Below, piece after piece: positions 24,870 to 35,293 of a stretch of 64,000 nucleotides of DNA. The notes under the pieces were generated by a model that was not told where the DNA came from, made no database searches, and saw only the letters and a program-made list of their open reading frames with translations. The first letter of the stretch is position 1. Each line of letters starts with the position of its first letter. The stretch comes from Streptomyces griseosporeus (lineage in GTDB: Bacteria; Actinomycetota; Actinomycetes; Streptomycetales; Streptomycetaceae): the NCBI RefSeq assembly GCF_014656055.1, contig NZ_BNBR01000005.1:700916-764915 (forward strand), in the 5' to 3' direction. The translations under genes were made by a program, and so were the position numbers.

Positions 24870-24883
24870 GTTCGCCATCGGCG
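24870..24883. promoter_or_regulatory. ClgR-type box 2 (GTTCGC-N5-GCG)
   Basis: GTTCGCCATCGGCGTAC (24870-24886) contains GTTCGC-N5-GCG and is almost a perfect palindrome (GTTCGCC against GTACGCC). It lies 205 bp before the clpC start. Known biology: ClgR activates clp genes in Streptomyces. A binding assay would be needed to prove use. Confidence 0.55.
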
Positions 24884-25087
24884 TACTGGCGACTGGGGTA
24901 TCTGCCTGGCCTGCGGGAACATCGTCTCGCACCATCGGGTTGGAGCAGATGTCGGCGTTCGGGGTCAGGAGGCCATCGACGGTGTCGGCAGTTGGAATGA
25001 GCGGTCCCCGCTTGCGGGACTAAGCTGCGGAAGGACAGGGAGGGGAAGTTCCCCTTACTGCCTGACCGCTCTGAGGAGCGATTAACG

Positions 25088-27613
<2,526 letters not shown>

Positions 27614-27631
27614 GCGTCACGGATCCCGAAA

Positions 27632-27667
27632 GGGGGCCGGCGCCTTTGGGCGCCGGCCCCCTTTTTT
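27632..27667 (+). terminator. Strong Rho-independent terminator of clpC
   Basis: A 13-bp perfect stem (GGGGGCCGGCGCC), a TTTG loop and six T bases. It separates clpC from the convergent NACHT gene, whose stop is seven bases further on; the stem would also work on the opposite strand, though without a T tract. Confidence 0.9.
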
Positions 27668-27673
27668 CGTCGT

Positions 27674-30600
27674 TCAGAAGAGGTACGGCCGGAAGGTCTG
27701 GACCGTCACCTCGGCGTCGGGAAACAGCGCCTGGAATCCGACCGGGTCCAGCGTCGCGGACAGCTGGTACGGAAACAGCCTGACCCTGCGCACGCGCGGA
27801 CAGCAGCGGGTCAGCGGCGACAGATCGGTGTCCTCCCGGACCTGCGACACGAACAGGTCCTCCACCACCGGCAGGTGCGCGGCGGACGCGAGTCCGGCGA
27901 CCTGATCCGCCCCGATGCGCAGGCTGTTCAGCCGGGGGAGCCGCGCGACCTCGGCCCAGTCCTGGGCCGTCAGCGGCCCGACGTCGTCACAGATGAGGAC
28001 GTTCAGCGACGTCCACCGGCTCAGGCCGCGCAACCCGGCCTCCGCGACGGCGTCCCCGTTCACCCTGAGCCAGGTCAGCGGAGCGTCCTGCGGCAGAGCC
28101 GCCAGCCCGTCCGGCAGGCGGGTCGCGACGGTGAGGCTCTGGAGGGTGCCGAGCCGGTCCAGCCCTTCCGCCCCACCCAGGTCCTGCACGTTCAGGCTGA
28201 TCAGACCCAGCTCGGCCACCGGTGACAAATCCTTCAGCCCGGGACAGCGCGCCAGAGTGAGATGCCGGATGGAGCGTCGCTCGGCCAGCGGGCGCAGGTC
28301 GCTCAGCAGGGCGTTCTCGTAGAAGCCGAGGTACTCCACCTGCTCGGGCAGCACCCTCAGCACGTCCGCCGGAAAGTGGTCGCCCCGCACCCCGAGCCGG
28401 GTCCGGGCGCCGAGCCGGGGCAGGGCCCGCACCTCCGCGGGGGTGCCGGGGAAGATGAACAGGTCGCCGGTGTCCACATGGGCCAGCACCTCGTCGGCGT
28501 ACACCTCGGTGTCGAAGCGGTGCCACGCCCGGGTCAGATTGAGCCGGACCCGCTCCGCCGGGTGCTCCCGGTAACGCGCCAGCACCGGCACCGCCGCGTC
28601 CGTGCCGACCAGCACGGCCGTCGCCGTGACCGCCTCGGCCTCCTCGTCGGACAGCCCCAACGGGCCCGGTAACAGCTCCAGGACCAGCGGCCCGACCGCC
28701 GCCAGCTCCTTGACCTCGGTCTCCGTCCGGGGCGGCAACAGGGTCGCGGCCACCTCCTCGACGCGGCGCCGTACCGCCGGGTCGAGCTCCGTGGCGTGTT
28801 CCAGACAGGCCATGGCCAGCAGGTGGACGCGCTTGTCGGAGGACGCGGTCAGCGCGTCGAGCAGTTCGGCACGTTCGCGGGGGCGGGCCTGGGCCACGGC
28901 CATGCGGATCACGTCCGACCACTGGTCGTCGGCGGCGTGCTCCGCGAGCAGGCCGAAGTCGCCGGCTTCCACGGCGGCCCGCGCGCCCAGGTAGTCCTGG
29001 AAGGTGCGGTGCACGAAGTGGATGGTGTCCGGGGCGGGGGAGAGCAGCAGGCCGGTGCGGATGAGGAAGTGGTGGAGGACCGCGCGAGCGTCCCCGAGGA
29101 CCCGCACGGCGGGGATCGCCGGGAGCACCTCCGCGATGATCCGCTCCGCGCGGCCGCCGTCCAGCTCGGTACGGCCGTTGCGGATGAGCCAGTAGGCGAG
29201 CCGCTGGAGGACCTGGAGCTGAGGTTCCTCGCTCAGCTCGGGCACGGCGATCGCGCGTTCGCGGTCCCGGCGTACGAGAAGCATGGACAGCGCCGCGTCG
29301 TACAGCTCCCGGCGGCCGTGCGGCAGGTAGCCGCGCCGGTCGCGGTGGAGGGCGCAGAGCAGGCCGCACATCAGGGGGTTGGTGGCGAGGCGGCCCAGGG
29401 CGGGCGTGGTGCGGACGGCGTCGATCAGCTGGGTCTCGTAGGCGGCGAGGAGCGCGTCCTCCTCGGGCACGCCGGTGGCGGCCGCCCGGTGCCAGCGGCG
29501 GATGAACGCGGCCACGTCCGGCGCGGTCATCACGCACAGGCTCAGCTCGCTGAAGCCCTCGGCGGCGAGCCAGTTGCCGCCGACGGCCGACGGCCGGGAG
29601 GTGACCAGCCAGCGGTTGCCCGGGTACGTCTCCACGAGGTCGCTCAGCCAGGTCCGGGCGGCCGTGCGCTCGGCCTCCGGGACCTCGTCGAGGCCGTCCA
29701 CCAGGACGAGTCCGCGGCCGCCGGCCAGGACGCGGTGCTCCCAGCCCTCCGGCTGGGTGCCGGCCAGCGGGCAGCCGACGGCCGACAGGAACCGTGCGGG
29801 GGCGGGGAGGCGGTCGCCGTGCCGGGTGAGGGTGCGCAGGGGGAGCACGAACGGGATCCGGCCGGTGAGATAGGCCGTACGGCCGCTCGGTCCGGTCGCC
29901 GCCGACACCGCGAGCCACTGGATCAGCGTGGTCTTGCCCGATCCGGCGACCCCGTGCAGCAGCACCCGGTCATGGCCGGACAGGGCCTGGTCGGCGGGAA
30001 GCGGGATGGGCGCGGCCGTCGCTCGCTCGAACGCCGGTTCACTGCCGTGGCCGGTCACGTCGAGGCTGAGATAGGCGGCGTCCAGCGGCCAGCGCGCGGG
30101 GGAGGCGACCAGATCGATGCCGTAGATCGTGAGCCTGCCGTGCTTTCTGGCGATGTGGTCGAGGTAGTCGCGTTCGAAGGCGGTGTCCCGGGCGCCGGGG
30201 CGGGGCGTGCGCGCCAGCAGTTCGTCGACCTTGGCGATGAGGTCAGCCTGCGCCCGGGTCTGCTCGACCAGGGTGCGGGCGACAAATGTGGAGCGGCGGG
30301 TGAAGAACTCCAGGATCTGCAGGCAGGCCCACTCCGTCGCGGAGTCCAGGAAGAGCAGGGCGTCGTCCGACAGCCCGTCCGCCGGGGGTGCCTGCCCGCG
30401 CAGCAGGCCGGCCAGGTCCCGGTGGCCGAGCCGTACGGCCTGGACGTCGTCCATGTCCAGCTCGCCGAGGGCCAGCAGGCGGTGGGCCAGCGCGTCGGCC
30501 ACGGCGATCCGCTCGGCGGGCGGGAAGGGGCGTTCGCCGGGCGAGTCGATCGCCTGCTGGACGAGGTGTTCCGCCAGCTTGTGGACGTCCTTCTCGCCCA

Positions 30601-30754
30601 GCGTGCGTTTCTCCCCGCGGAAGGACACCAGGTCCTTCAGCCGTACGGGCCGGTCCACCAGCCCCGCGCCCGGCCCGTCGGCCACGAAGAGCTTTTTCAC
30701 CAGCGTGCCGACCAGGCTGGACGCCAGTCGGCCGCCGAGTAGCGCGGGTTCCAT
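27674..30754 (-). CDS. NACHT-domain STAND NTPase with leucine-rich C-terminus (bacterial NLR-like)
   Basis: A 1026-residue protein. The N-terminal ~255 residues are helical with no known enzymatic motif, like the NACHT N-terminal helical (NNH) domains of actinobacterial STAND proteins. The NACHT NTPase follows: Walker A GVAGSGKT at 268-275, Walker B GLVLVDGLDEV at 348-358, sensor Arg in LVTSRP near 388, then the winged-helix part (NPLMCGLLCALHRDR; FVHRTFQDYLGARAAVE). Residues ~620-800 look HEAT-like. From about 810 to the end, repeated short Leu-rich units (for example SIRHLTLARCPGLKDLSPVA) form a likely ligand-sensing surface. Bacterial NACHT proteins of this architecture (bNACHT) can protect against phages. 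It lies between clpC and a HAD gene as a single large ORF without partner genes. Confidence 0.9.
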   Translation of the reverse strand: MEPALLGGRLASSLVGTLVKKLFVADGPGAGLVDRPVRLKDLVSFRGEKRTLGEKDVHKLAEHLVQQAIDSPGERPFPPAERIAVADALAHRLLALGELDMDDVQAVRLGHRDLAGLLRGQAPPADGLSDDALLFLDSATEWACLQILEFFTRRSTFVARTLVEQTRAQADLIAKVDELLARTPRPGARDTAFERDYLDHIARKHGRLTIYGIDLVASPARWPLDAAYLSLDVTGHGSEPAFERATAAPIPLPADQALSGHDRVLLHGVAGSGKTTLIQWLAVSAATGPSGRTAYLTGRIPFVLPLRTLTRHGDRLPAPARFLSAVGCPLAGTQPEGWEHRVLAGGRGLVLVDGLDEVPEAERTAARTWLSDLVETYPGNRWLVTSRPSAVGGNWLAAEGFSELSLCVMTAPDVAAFIRRWHRAAATGVPEEDALLAAYETQLIDAVRTTPALGRLATNPLMCGLLCALHRDRRGYLPHGRRELYDAALSMLLVRRDRERAIAVPELSEEPQLQVLQRLAYWLIRNGRTELDGGRAERIIAEVLPAIPAVRVLGDARAVLHHFLIRTGLLLSPAPDTIHFVHRTFQDYLGARAAVEAGDFGLLAEHAADDQWSDVIRMAVAQARPRERAELLDALTASSDKRVHLLAMACLEHATELDPAVRRRVEEVAATLLPPRTETEVKELAAVGPLVLELLPGPLGLSDEEAEAVTATAVLVGTDAAVPVLARYREHPAERVRLNLTRAWHRFDTEVYADEVLAHVDTGDLFIFPGTPAEVRALPRLGARTRLGVRGDHFPADVLRVLPEQVEYLGFYENALLSDLRPLAERRSIRHLTLARCPGLKDLSPVAELGLISLNVQDLGGAEGLDRLGTLQSLTVATRLPDGLAALPQDAPLTWLRVNGDAVAEAGLRGLSRWTSLNVLICDDVGPLTAQDWAEVARLPRLNSLRIGADQVAGLASAAHLPVVEDLFVSQVREDTDLSPLTRCCPRVRRVRLFPYQLSATLDPVGFQALFPDAEVTVQTFRPYLF

Positions 30755-30828
30755 CCGCCACCCCCCACCGGAACCGCCCCCAGTGTTCCCCCTGAGCCTT
30801 CCGCGATCGGAGGGTGCCTAGTCCGGGA

Positions 30829-31494
30829 TCAGGACAGCTGTCCGTCGTAGTCCGGCAGTTTGAACGTCCGCTCGGCGTGGCCGCCCGACAGGTCGGTGGC
30901 GCTGTTGCCGATGTTCGCGATGATCGTGTAGCCCTTGGCCTCGATGGCGGCGCGCTGGGCGGTCTTGTACGCGGCGACGTCCTTGAACAGGTCGAAGAGG
31001 CCACGGACGTACAGGCCGGAGACCCGGTAGCCGTCGTACGTCAGGTTCCACTCGGTGGGCGCGGAGAGGATGCCGGGGCGGGCCGTGACGAAGAACAGGG
31101 CGACGCCGTGCTCCTGGGCCCAGCGGGCGACCTGCAGGACCGGCTTGTTGGCCGGCTGCGGGTAGCTGAAGCCGAAGTCGGTCTCCAGGGTGGTGTTGTC
31201 GATGTCGAAGACGATCGCCTGCTTCTCGCCCGGCCGGGGCTGGGCCGCGCGCTGCTGGACGTAGGGCAGCGCCTGGTCCATGACGGCCTGGCAGTCCTGC
31301 TGCCAGGTGCCGTAGTCGACCTTCGCGGAGGCCGCGGTGGGTACGCCGGAGGCCGCGGTGGTGGTGCCGGAGGCCGTCGTGGAGACGCCGGGGGCGGCTG
31401 TCGCGGCGTCGGCCGGGGCGGCCATCGCCACGAGGGCGGTCGCGGACACGGCGACCAGGGATGCGCGGTGCCACCAGGTACGTCGGCTGGTCAT
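30829..31494 (-). CDS. Secreted HAD-superfamily (class B acid phosphatase-like) phosphatase
   Basis: A 221-residue exported protein. A signal peptide (Arg pair, hydrophobic stretch ASLVAVSATALVAMAAPADA, cleavage near residue 30-31) is followed by a Ser/Thr/Ala linker. The acid phosphatase HAD core carries AIVFDIDNTTLETD with the nucleophile Asp97 and the acid/base Asp99. LFFVTARPG follows with the conserved Thr, then the late motif IIANIGNSATDLSGG. Such enzymes strip phosphate from nucleotides or sugar phosphates outside the cell. It ends 74 bp before the NACHT gene on the same strand, so read-through transcription is possible but a functional link is not implied. ATG start at 31494. Confidence 0.9.
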   Translation of the reverse strand: MTSRRTWWHRASLVAVSATALVAMAAPADAATAAPGVSTTASGTTTAASGVPTAASAKVDYGTWQQDCQAVMDQALPYVQQRAAQPRPGEKQAIVFDIDNTTLETDFGFSYPQPANKPVLQVARWAQEHGVALFFVTARPGILSAPTEWNLTYDGYRVSGLYVRGLFDLFKDVAAYKTAQRAAIEAKGYTIIANIGNSATDLSGGHAERTFKLPDYDGQLS

Positions 31495-31946
31495 GTGGGT
31501 GGGGGGTCCTCTCCGTCCGGGCGTGCTGTTGTCGGGTGCATGATCGGTGGTGAGGGTGGCGCGAGAGGAACCGTAGGGTTACCGGACGGTAAGTGGCTAG
31601 AGGTCTGCGCCACATTCGGGCCGTCGCGGATCCCGGTGCCCGGTGACATGCCGCACAGGCGATTTGTCCGTTACTAGGCGGAATAGTGGCAGCGAAGATC
31701 ACCGCGAACTATGGCAAAAGGGGCATCACGCCTGGAATTGCCAGGCCGCTTTCCGCTTTTGGGGGCGATTTGTCCCGAGTGCTGGCTCTGTCAAGAAGTC
31801 GGGAGCTTTGAGCTGATCCACTAGGTTCCGTCGTAGATCACACGTTTGGGCCTGTGTGGGCGGCGGGGTTACCAAGGATGAGCCCATCCGGCGGACGCCT
31901 TGTGCGTCGGGTGGCTTTTCTCTGTCCCCGCACCCCTGAGGTTTCG
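31495..31946. other. 452-bp divergent regulatory region (HAD phosphatase / M23 peptidase)
   Basis: No gene seen. It must hold the promoters of both divergent genes and a long leader of the M23 gene. Two copies of GGCGATTTGTCC lie at 31659-31670 and 31764-31775, and a hairpin GCCTGG-N5-CCAGGC at 31730-31746. A cyclic di-AMP riboswitch was looked for because such leaders precede wall hydrolases, but its conserved core was not found. Confidence 0.6.
31659..31775 (+). repeat. Two copies of GGCGATTTGTCC in the M23 upstream region
   Basis: Identical 12-mers start at 31659 and 31764, 105 bp apart, in an otherwise unrelated sequence. Their AT content is higher than the surroundings. They may be regulator sites for the wall peptidase gene or the divergent phosphatase gene; no known motif was recognised. 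Confidence 0.5.
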
Positions 31947-32675
31947 ATGTTCCAGCGCGTCACGTCCCGCACGTCCCGTACGTCCCAGCTCCGCACCCGC
32001 GCCGCCGTCCTGGCCGCCGGACTGGGAGCCTCGGTCGTGCTGGGGGCCGGGGTCGCGGCCGCCGCCGATGCCACGTCGGCCACCAGCGCTGCCGCGGCCG
32101 TCGAGGCCCAGGCCGTCGCCCAGGCCAAGGCCGCCAAGGAGGCGAAGGCCGCCGAGGTCGCCGCCGCCAAGAAGGCCGCCGCCGCGAAGAAGGCGGCCCT
32201 GGCGAAGGCCGCCGCGAAGAAGGCCGCCGCCAAGAAGGCCGCCGCCAAGAAGAAGGCTTCCTGGGTCGACCCGGTGAAGCACTACAAGCTCTCCGCCAGC
32301 TTCAACCAGGCCGGCGGCATGTGGTCGCACCGCCACTCCGGCCAGGACTTCGCCGTCCCGACCGGCACCAACGTCGTCGCCGCCCACGGCGGCACCGTGG
32401 TCAAGGCCGGCGGCAACGGCGCCGGTGACGGCCCCGCCTACGGCAACGCCATCGTCATCAAGCACGCCAACGGGACCTACTCGCAGTACGCGCACCTGTC
32501 CCGTATCGACGTGCGGGTCGGCCAGGTCGTCGCCACCGGCCAGCACATCGCGCGGTCCGGCAACACCGGCAACTCCAGCGGCCCGCACCTGCACTTCGAG
32601 ATCCGTACGACCCCGAACTACGGCTCGGCCGTCGACCCCGTCGCCTTCCTGCGCGGCAAGGGCGTGACCGTCTGA
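31947..32675 (+). CDS. Secreted M23-family peptidoglycan endopeptidase
   Basis: A 242-residue exported zinc peptidase. After a basic N-terminus (QRVTSRTSRTSQLRTR) comes a hydrophobic signal segment, AVLAAGLGASVVLGAGVAAA, cleaved near AAAADA. Residues ~45-110 are almost only Ala, Lys and Glu, an unusual histone H1-like linker that should bind the anionic wall. The M23 domain follows: HRHSGQDFAVPTGTNV with the first metal ligands (His and Asp), YSQYAHLSRIDVRVG, and SGPHLHFEIR with the His-x-His pair. It would cut peptide cross-links. The ATG at 31947 is preferred over an upstream one because the residues before it do not resemble a signal peptide. Its 13-bp-distant convergent neighbour is a TetR regulator. 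Confidence 0.93.
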   Translation: MFQRVTSRTSRTSQLRTRAAVLAAGLGASVVLGAGVAAAADATSATSAAAAVEAQAVAQAKAAKEAKAAEVAAAKKAAAAKKAALAKAAAKKAAAKKAAAKKKASWVDPVKHYKLSASFNQAGGMWSHRHSGQDFAVPTGTNVVAAHGGTVVKAGGNGAGDGPAYGNAIVIKHANGTYSQYAHLSRIDVRVGQVVATGQHIARSGNTGNSSGPHLHFEIRTTPNYGSAVDPVAFLRGKGVTV

Positions 32676-32688
32676 CCCGTGGCCGGCC

Positions 32689-33267
32689 TCAGGCGCCCTG
32701 GTGCGCCTGGGTGACCAGGTCGGTGGCGACCTCCAGGACCGCCTTGCGCTTGTCCTCGGGGTCGCCTTCGACGTCCTGCAGGACGAACATCCCGGCGTGC
32801 AGTGTGAACATGGCGCTGACGCAGCGGACCTTGTCGATCAGCTCGGCATCCGGGTCGATGAGGATGTCCCGCAGGCGCAGCATGCGCTCCTTGAACACCT
32901 CGCCGATGCGCAGTTCCCGGACGGTCGCCTGGTTCTCCTGCATGAAGCGGAAGAGCGGTGCCGCACCGGCCAGGGCCTCGCTGTAGCGGCGTACGATCTC
33001 CTGCTTCGTGGCGAGGGTGTGCGGCTGCTGCCGGCCCCACTCGATCAGGTCCTCGATCGGCCGGGTGAGGTCCTCGAAGAGGCTGACGAGGATCTCTTCC
33101 TTCGTCTTGAAGTGGTAGTACAGGGCCGCTTTGGTGACGTCCAGGCGCTCGGCGATCTCGCGCAGGGAGGTCTTCTCGTAGCCCTGGTCGGCGAAGAGTT
33201 CGAGGGCCACGTCCTGGATGCGCTGGCGGGTGTCCCCGCGGCGCCGCTGCTGGTTGGTGCCGTCCAT
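32689..33267 (-). CDS. TetR-family regulator of the adjacent MFS exporter
   Basis: A 192-residue TetR protein. The helix-turn-helix is clear: RQRIQDVALELFADQGYEKT, then SLREIAERLDVTKAALYYHFKTKEE. A ligand-binding domain with KERMLRLRDILI and the FTLHAGMFVLQD region follows. It is divergent from an MFS drug transporter, and the intergenic region contains a 28-bp-arm inverted repeat, so it most likely represses both genes until a substrate of the pump binds. The start at 33267 is preferred; an ATG at 33279 directly abuts AGGAGG, too close for use. The inducer is unknown. Confidence 0.92.
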   Translation of the reverse strand: MDGTNQQRRRGDTRQRIQDVALELFADQGYEKTSLREIAERLDVTKAALYYHFKTKEEILVSLFEDLTRPIEDLIEWGRQQPHTLATKQEIVRRYSEALAGAAPLFRFMQENQATVRELRIGEVFKERMLRLRDILIDPDAELIDKVRCVSAMFTLHAGMFVLQDVEGDPEDKRKAVLEVATDLVTQAHQGA

Positions 33268-33307
33268 GGTGCCGCCCATCCTCCTACTGCGCCCAGCCCC
33301 CGGGAAA

Positions 33308-33375
33308 CTTACTTGACGCCCGGCTAGTTAGGCGTCTACCTTCCAGTGTAGACAACTAGCCGGGCGGCAAGTAAG
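33308..33375. promoter_or_regulatory. Large imperfect palindrome, TetR operator over divergent promoters
   Basis: The left arm, starting CTTACTTG at 33308 and running to 33339, and the right arm (33348-33375) are complementary over 28 bases with one mismatch and a 4-base bulge. Shared blocks are CGCCCGGCTAGTT and GTCTAC. A candidate -35 TTGACG (33313) with an 18-bp spacer to TACCTT (33337) lies within it for the MFS gene. The symmetry fits binding by the adjacent TetR dimers. Confidence 0.8.
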
Positions 33376-33400
33376 TAGCACTCGTGGGGGAGTGGGAACG

Positions 33401-34993
33401 ATGGCGGACACAGCGACGACAGAGCAGACGGCACCACAGGACGCGGGCAAACAGCCCAAGAGCGTCCGCGTCGTGCTGCTCGCACTGATGATCACGATGA
33501 TGCTCGCGATGCTCGACAACATGATCGTCGGCACCGCGATGCCGACGATCGTGGGCGAGCTGGGCGGGCTCGAACACCTCTCCTGGGTCGTCACCTCGTA
33601 CACCCTCGCCACCGCGGCGGCCACGCCCCTGTGGGGCAAGATCGGCGACATGTACGGCCGCAAGGGCACGTTCATGGCCTCGATCGTGCTCTTCCTGGCC
33701 GGTTCCGCGCTCAGCGGCATGGCCCAGGACATGGGCCAGCTGATCGGCTTCCGCGCCGTGCAGGGCCTGGGCGCCGGCGGTCTGATGGTCGGCGTCATGG
33801 CGATCATCGGTGACCTGATCCCGCCGCGGGAGCGCGGCAAGTACCAGGGCATGATGGCCGGCGTCATGGCGCTGGCGATGATCGGCGGCCCGCTGGTCGG
33901 CGGCACCATCACCGACCACTGGGGCTGGCGCTGGGCCTTCTACATCAACCTGCCGCTCGGCGTCGTCTCGCTCGGCCTGATCAGCGCCGTCCTGCACCTG
34001 CCGAAGAAGCGGGCGCAGGCCCGCATCGACTACCTGGGCGCCGGGCTGCTCACCATCGGCATCACCGCGATCGTGCTCGTCACCACCTGGGGCGGCACGG
34101 AGTACGCCTGGACCTCCGCGCGGATCATGGAGCTGATCGGCATCGGTGTCGCCGCGCTGATCGGGTTCGTGTTCTGGCAGACCAAGGCCGCGGAGCCGGT
34201 CGTGCCGCTGCACATCTTCCGCAGCCGCAACTTCACGCTGATGTCGCTCATCGGCTTCATCACCGGCTTCGCGATGTTCGGCGCCACGCTGTTCCTGCCG
34301 CTGTACCAGCAGGCCGTGCAGGGCGCGTCCGCGACCAACTCCGGCCTGCTGCTCCTGCCGATGCTCGGCGCGATGCTGGTGACCTCGATGGTCGCCGGGC
34401 GGGTCACCACCAACACCGGCCGCTACAAGGCCTTCCCGATCGTCGGCGGCGTCCTGATGGTCGTCGGCCTGTACCTGCTGTCCCTGATGGACACCGACAC
34501 CTCGCGGCTGACCTCCGGCCTCTACATGGCCGTGCTCGGCGCGGGCATGGGCTGCCTGATGCAGATCACCATGCTGGTCGCGCAGAACAGCGTGGAGATG
34601 AAGGACATGGGCGTCGCGTCCTCCTCCACCACCCTGTTCCGCACGCTCGGCTCCTCCTTCGGTGTCGCGATCATGGGCGCGCTCTTCAACCACCGCGTCC
34701 AGGACGTCATGGCCGAGCGGGCCGGCTCGATGGGCGCGAAGATCACCGAGCAGTCCGCGCAGCTGGACGCGGCCAGCCTGGCCAAGCTGCCGGCCGCGGC
34801 CCGCGAGGCCTACCAGCACGCGGTCTCCTCCGGCACGCACTCCGCCTTCCTGCTGGGCGCCGCGGTCGCCGTGATCGTGCTGGTGTCGGCGCTGTTCGTG
34901 AAGGAGGTCCCGCTCAAGGGCGCGGGCCCCGCCAAGGGCGACAACGCGCAGGACGGCACTGCGGCCCAGCCGCCGGTCGTCGAGGCGGTCTGA
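33401..34993 (+). CDS. MFS drug exporter, DHA2 (14-TM) family
   Basis: A 530-residue proton-driven efflux pump. The first helices carry the family motif with an embedded acidic residue (LAMLDNMIVGTAMPTIVGEL). The cytoplasmic loop motif A follows (GKIGDMYGRKG), then motif C in helix 5 (ALAMIGGPLVGGTITDHWGWRW). Fourteen hydrophobic segments can be counted to about residue 500, ending in a short polar tail. DHA2 pumps export dyes, quaternary amines and antibiotics. It is divergent from its TetR regulator. The ATG at 33401 has GGGGGAG nine bases before it; a GTG at 33392 is less likely. The stop codon is followed by a degenerate tandem array copying the last codons. Confidence 0.95.
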   Translation: MADTATTEQTAPQDAGKQPKSVRVVLLALMITMMLAMLDNMIVGTAMPTIVGELGGLEHLSWVVTSYTLATAAATPLWGKIGDMYGRKGTFMASIVLFLAGSALSGMAQDMGQLIGFRAVQGLGAGGLMVGVMAIIGDLIPPRERGKYQGMMAGVMALAMIGGPLVGGTITDHWGWRWAFYINLPLGVVSLGLISAVLHLPKKRAQARIDYLGAGLLTIGITAIVLVTTWGGTEYAWTSARIMELIGIGVAALIGFVFWQTKAAEPVVPLHIFRSRNFTLMSLIGFITGFAMFGATLFLPLYQQAVQGASATNSGLLLLPMLGAMLVTSMVAGRVTTNTGRYKAFPIVGGVLMVVGLYLLSLMDTDTSRLTSGLYMAVLGAGMGCLMQITMLVAQNSVEMKDMGVASSSTTLFRTLGSSFGVAIMGALFNHRVQDVMAERAGSMGAKITEQSAQLDAASLAKLPAAAREAYQHAVSSGTHSAFLLGAAVAVIVLVSALFVKEVPLKGAGPAKGDNAQDGTAAQPPVVEAV

Positions 34994-35210
34994 GCAACGG
35001 CTCGGGTCGCTGAGGCGGCCGAACGGCAGGCAGCCGAGGCGATCTGAGCAGCGGGTCGCGAGGCGGTCTGAGCAGCGGGTAGCGGAGGTGGCCCGGGCGG
35101 CAGGCGGCTGCGGCGGTCCGAGCGCGCGGCCGTGCGGCGGGCAGCCGAGGCGGTCCGAGCGTGCGGTCCGAGCAGCAGACCGCCGAGGCCGCCCGAGCAG
35201 CCGGCCCGGA
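34981..35210. repeat. Degenerate ~24-bp tandem array starting at the MFS stop
   Basis: About eight decayed units begin CGAGGCGGTCTGAGCAGCGG; the first contains the last codons and TGA (34991) of the MFS gene. Clear copies lie at 35035-35057 and 35058-35080; further units around 35084, 35112, 35146 and 35183 have drifted. Stops fall at 34991, 35011, 35045 and 35069. Confidence 0.75.
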
Positions 35211-35215
35211 GAATC

Positions 35216-35251
35216 GAAGGCCCCCGGCGGGTGTCCGCCCCGGGGGCCTTC
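35216..35251. terminator. Bidirectional hairpin between MFS and cseC
   Basis: A GC-rich stem GAAGGCCCCCGG (35216-35227) pairs with its complement (35240-35251) across a 12-base loop. It lies between two convergent genes and could terminate both; the flanks are AA on one side and TTC-CCC on the other, so the poly-T is weak. Confidence 0.65.
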
Positions 35252-35293
35252 CCCTTGCCCGGCCGATGTCCTGGCCGGGACCTTGGCCGAGGC

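Larger units (their letters stand above)
24658..25087. other. Long clpC 5' region with divergent promoters and leader hairpins
   Basis: This 430-bp interval holds no convincing gene. It carries two ClgR-type boxes and, close to clpC, three short hairpins: around 24998-25018 (GTCCCCGC/GCGGGAC), 25042-25054 (GGGGAA-G-TTCCCC) and 25067-25080. The last pairs CGCTC with GAGCG and encloses part of the GAGGAG ribosome-binding site of clpC. A frame of 149 codons crosses the region but looks like chance. Confidence 0.6.

Noticed and set aside
24636..25085. 149-codon ORF upstream of clpC
   Set aside because: No start with a ribosome-binding site, residue content atypical, and the region carries regulatory sites.
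30770..30789. GGAAC-N10-GTTCC inverted repeat just upstream of the NACHT gene
   Set aside because: Short arms in GC-rich DNA; no evidence beyond symmetry, so not listed as an operator.
31500..31946. Cyclic di-AMP riboswitch before the M23 gene
   Set aside because: Conserved core elements of the ydaO class (GGGGAACC, GGGTGAATCC and the GTCAGCTAAC end) were not found in order.
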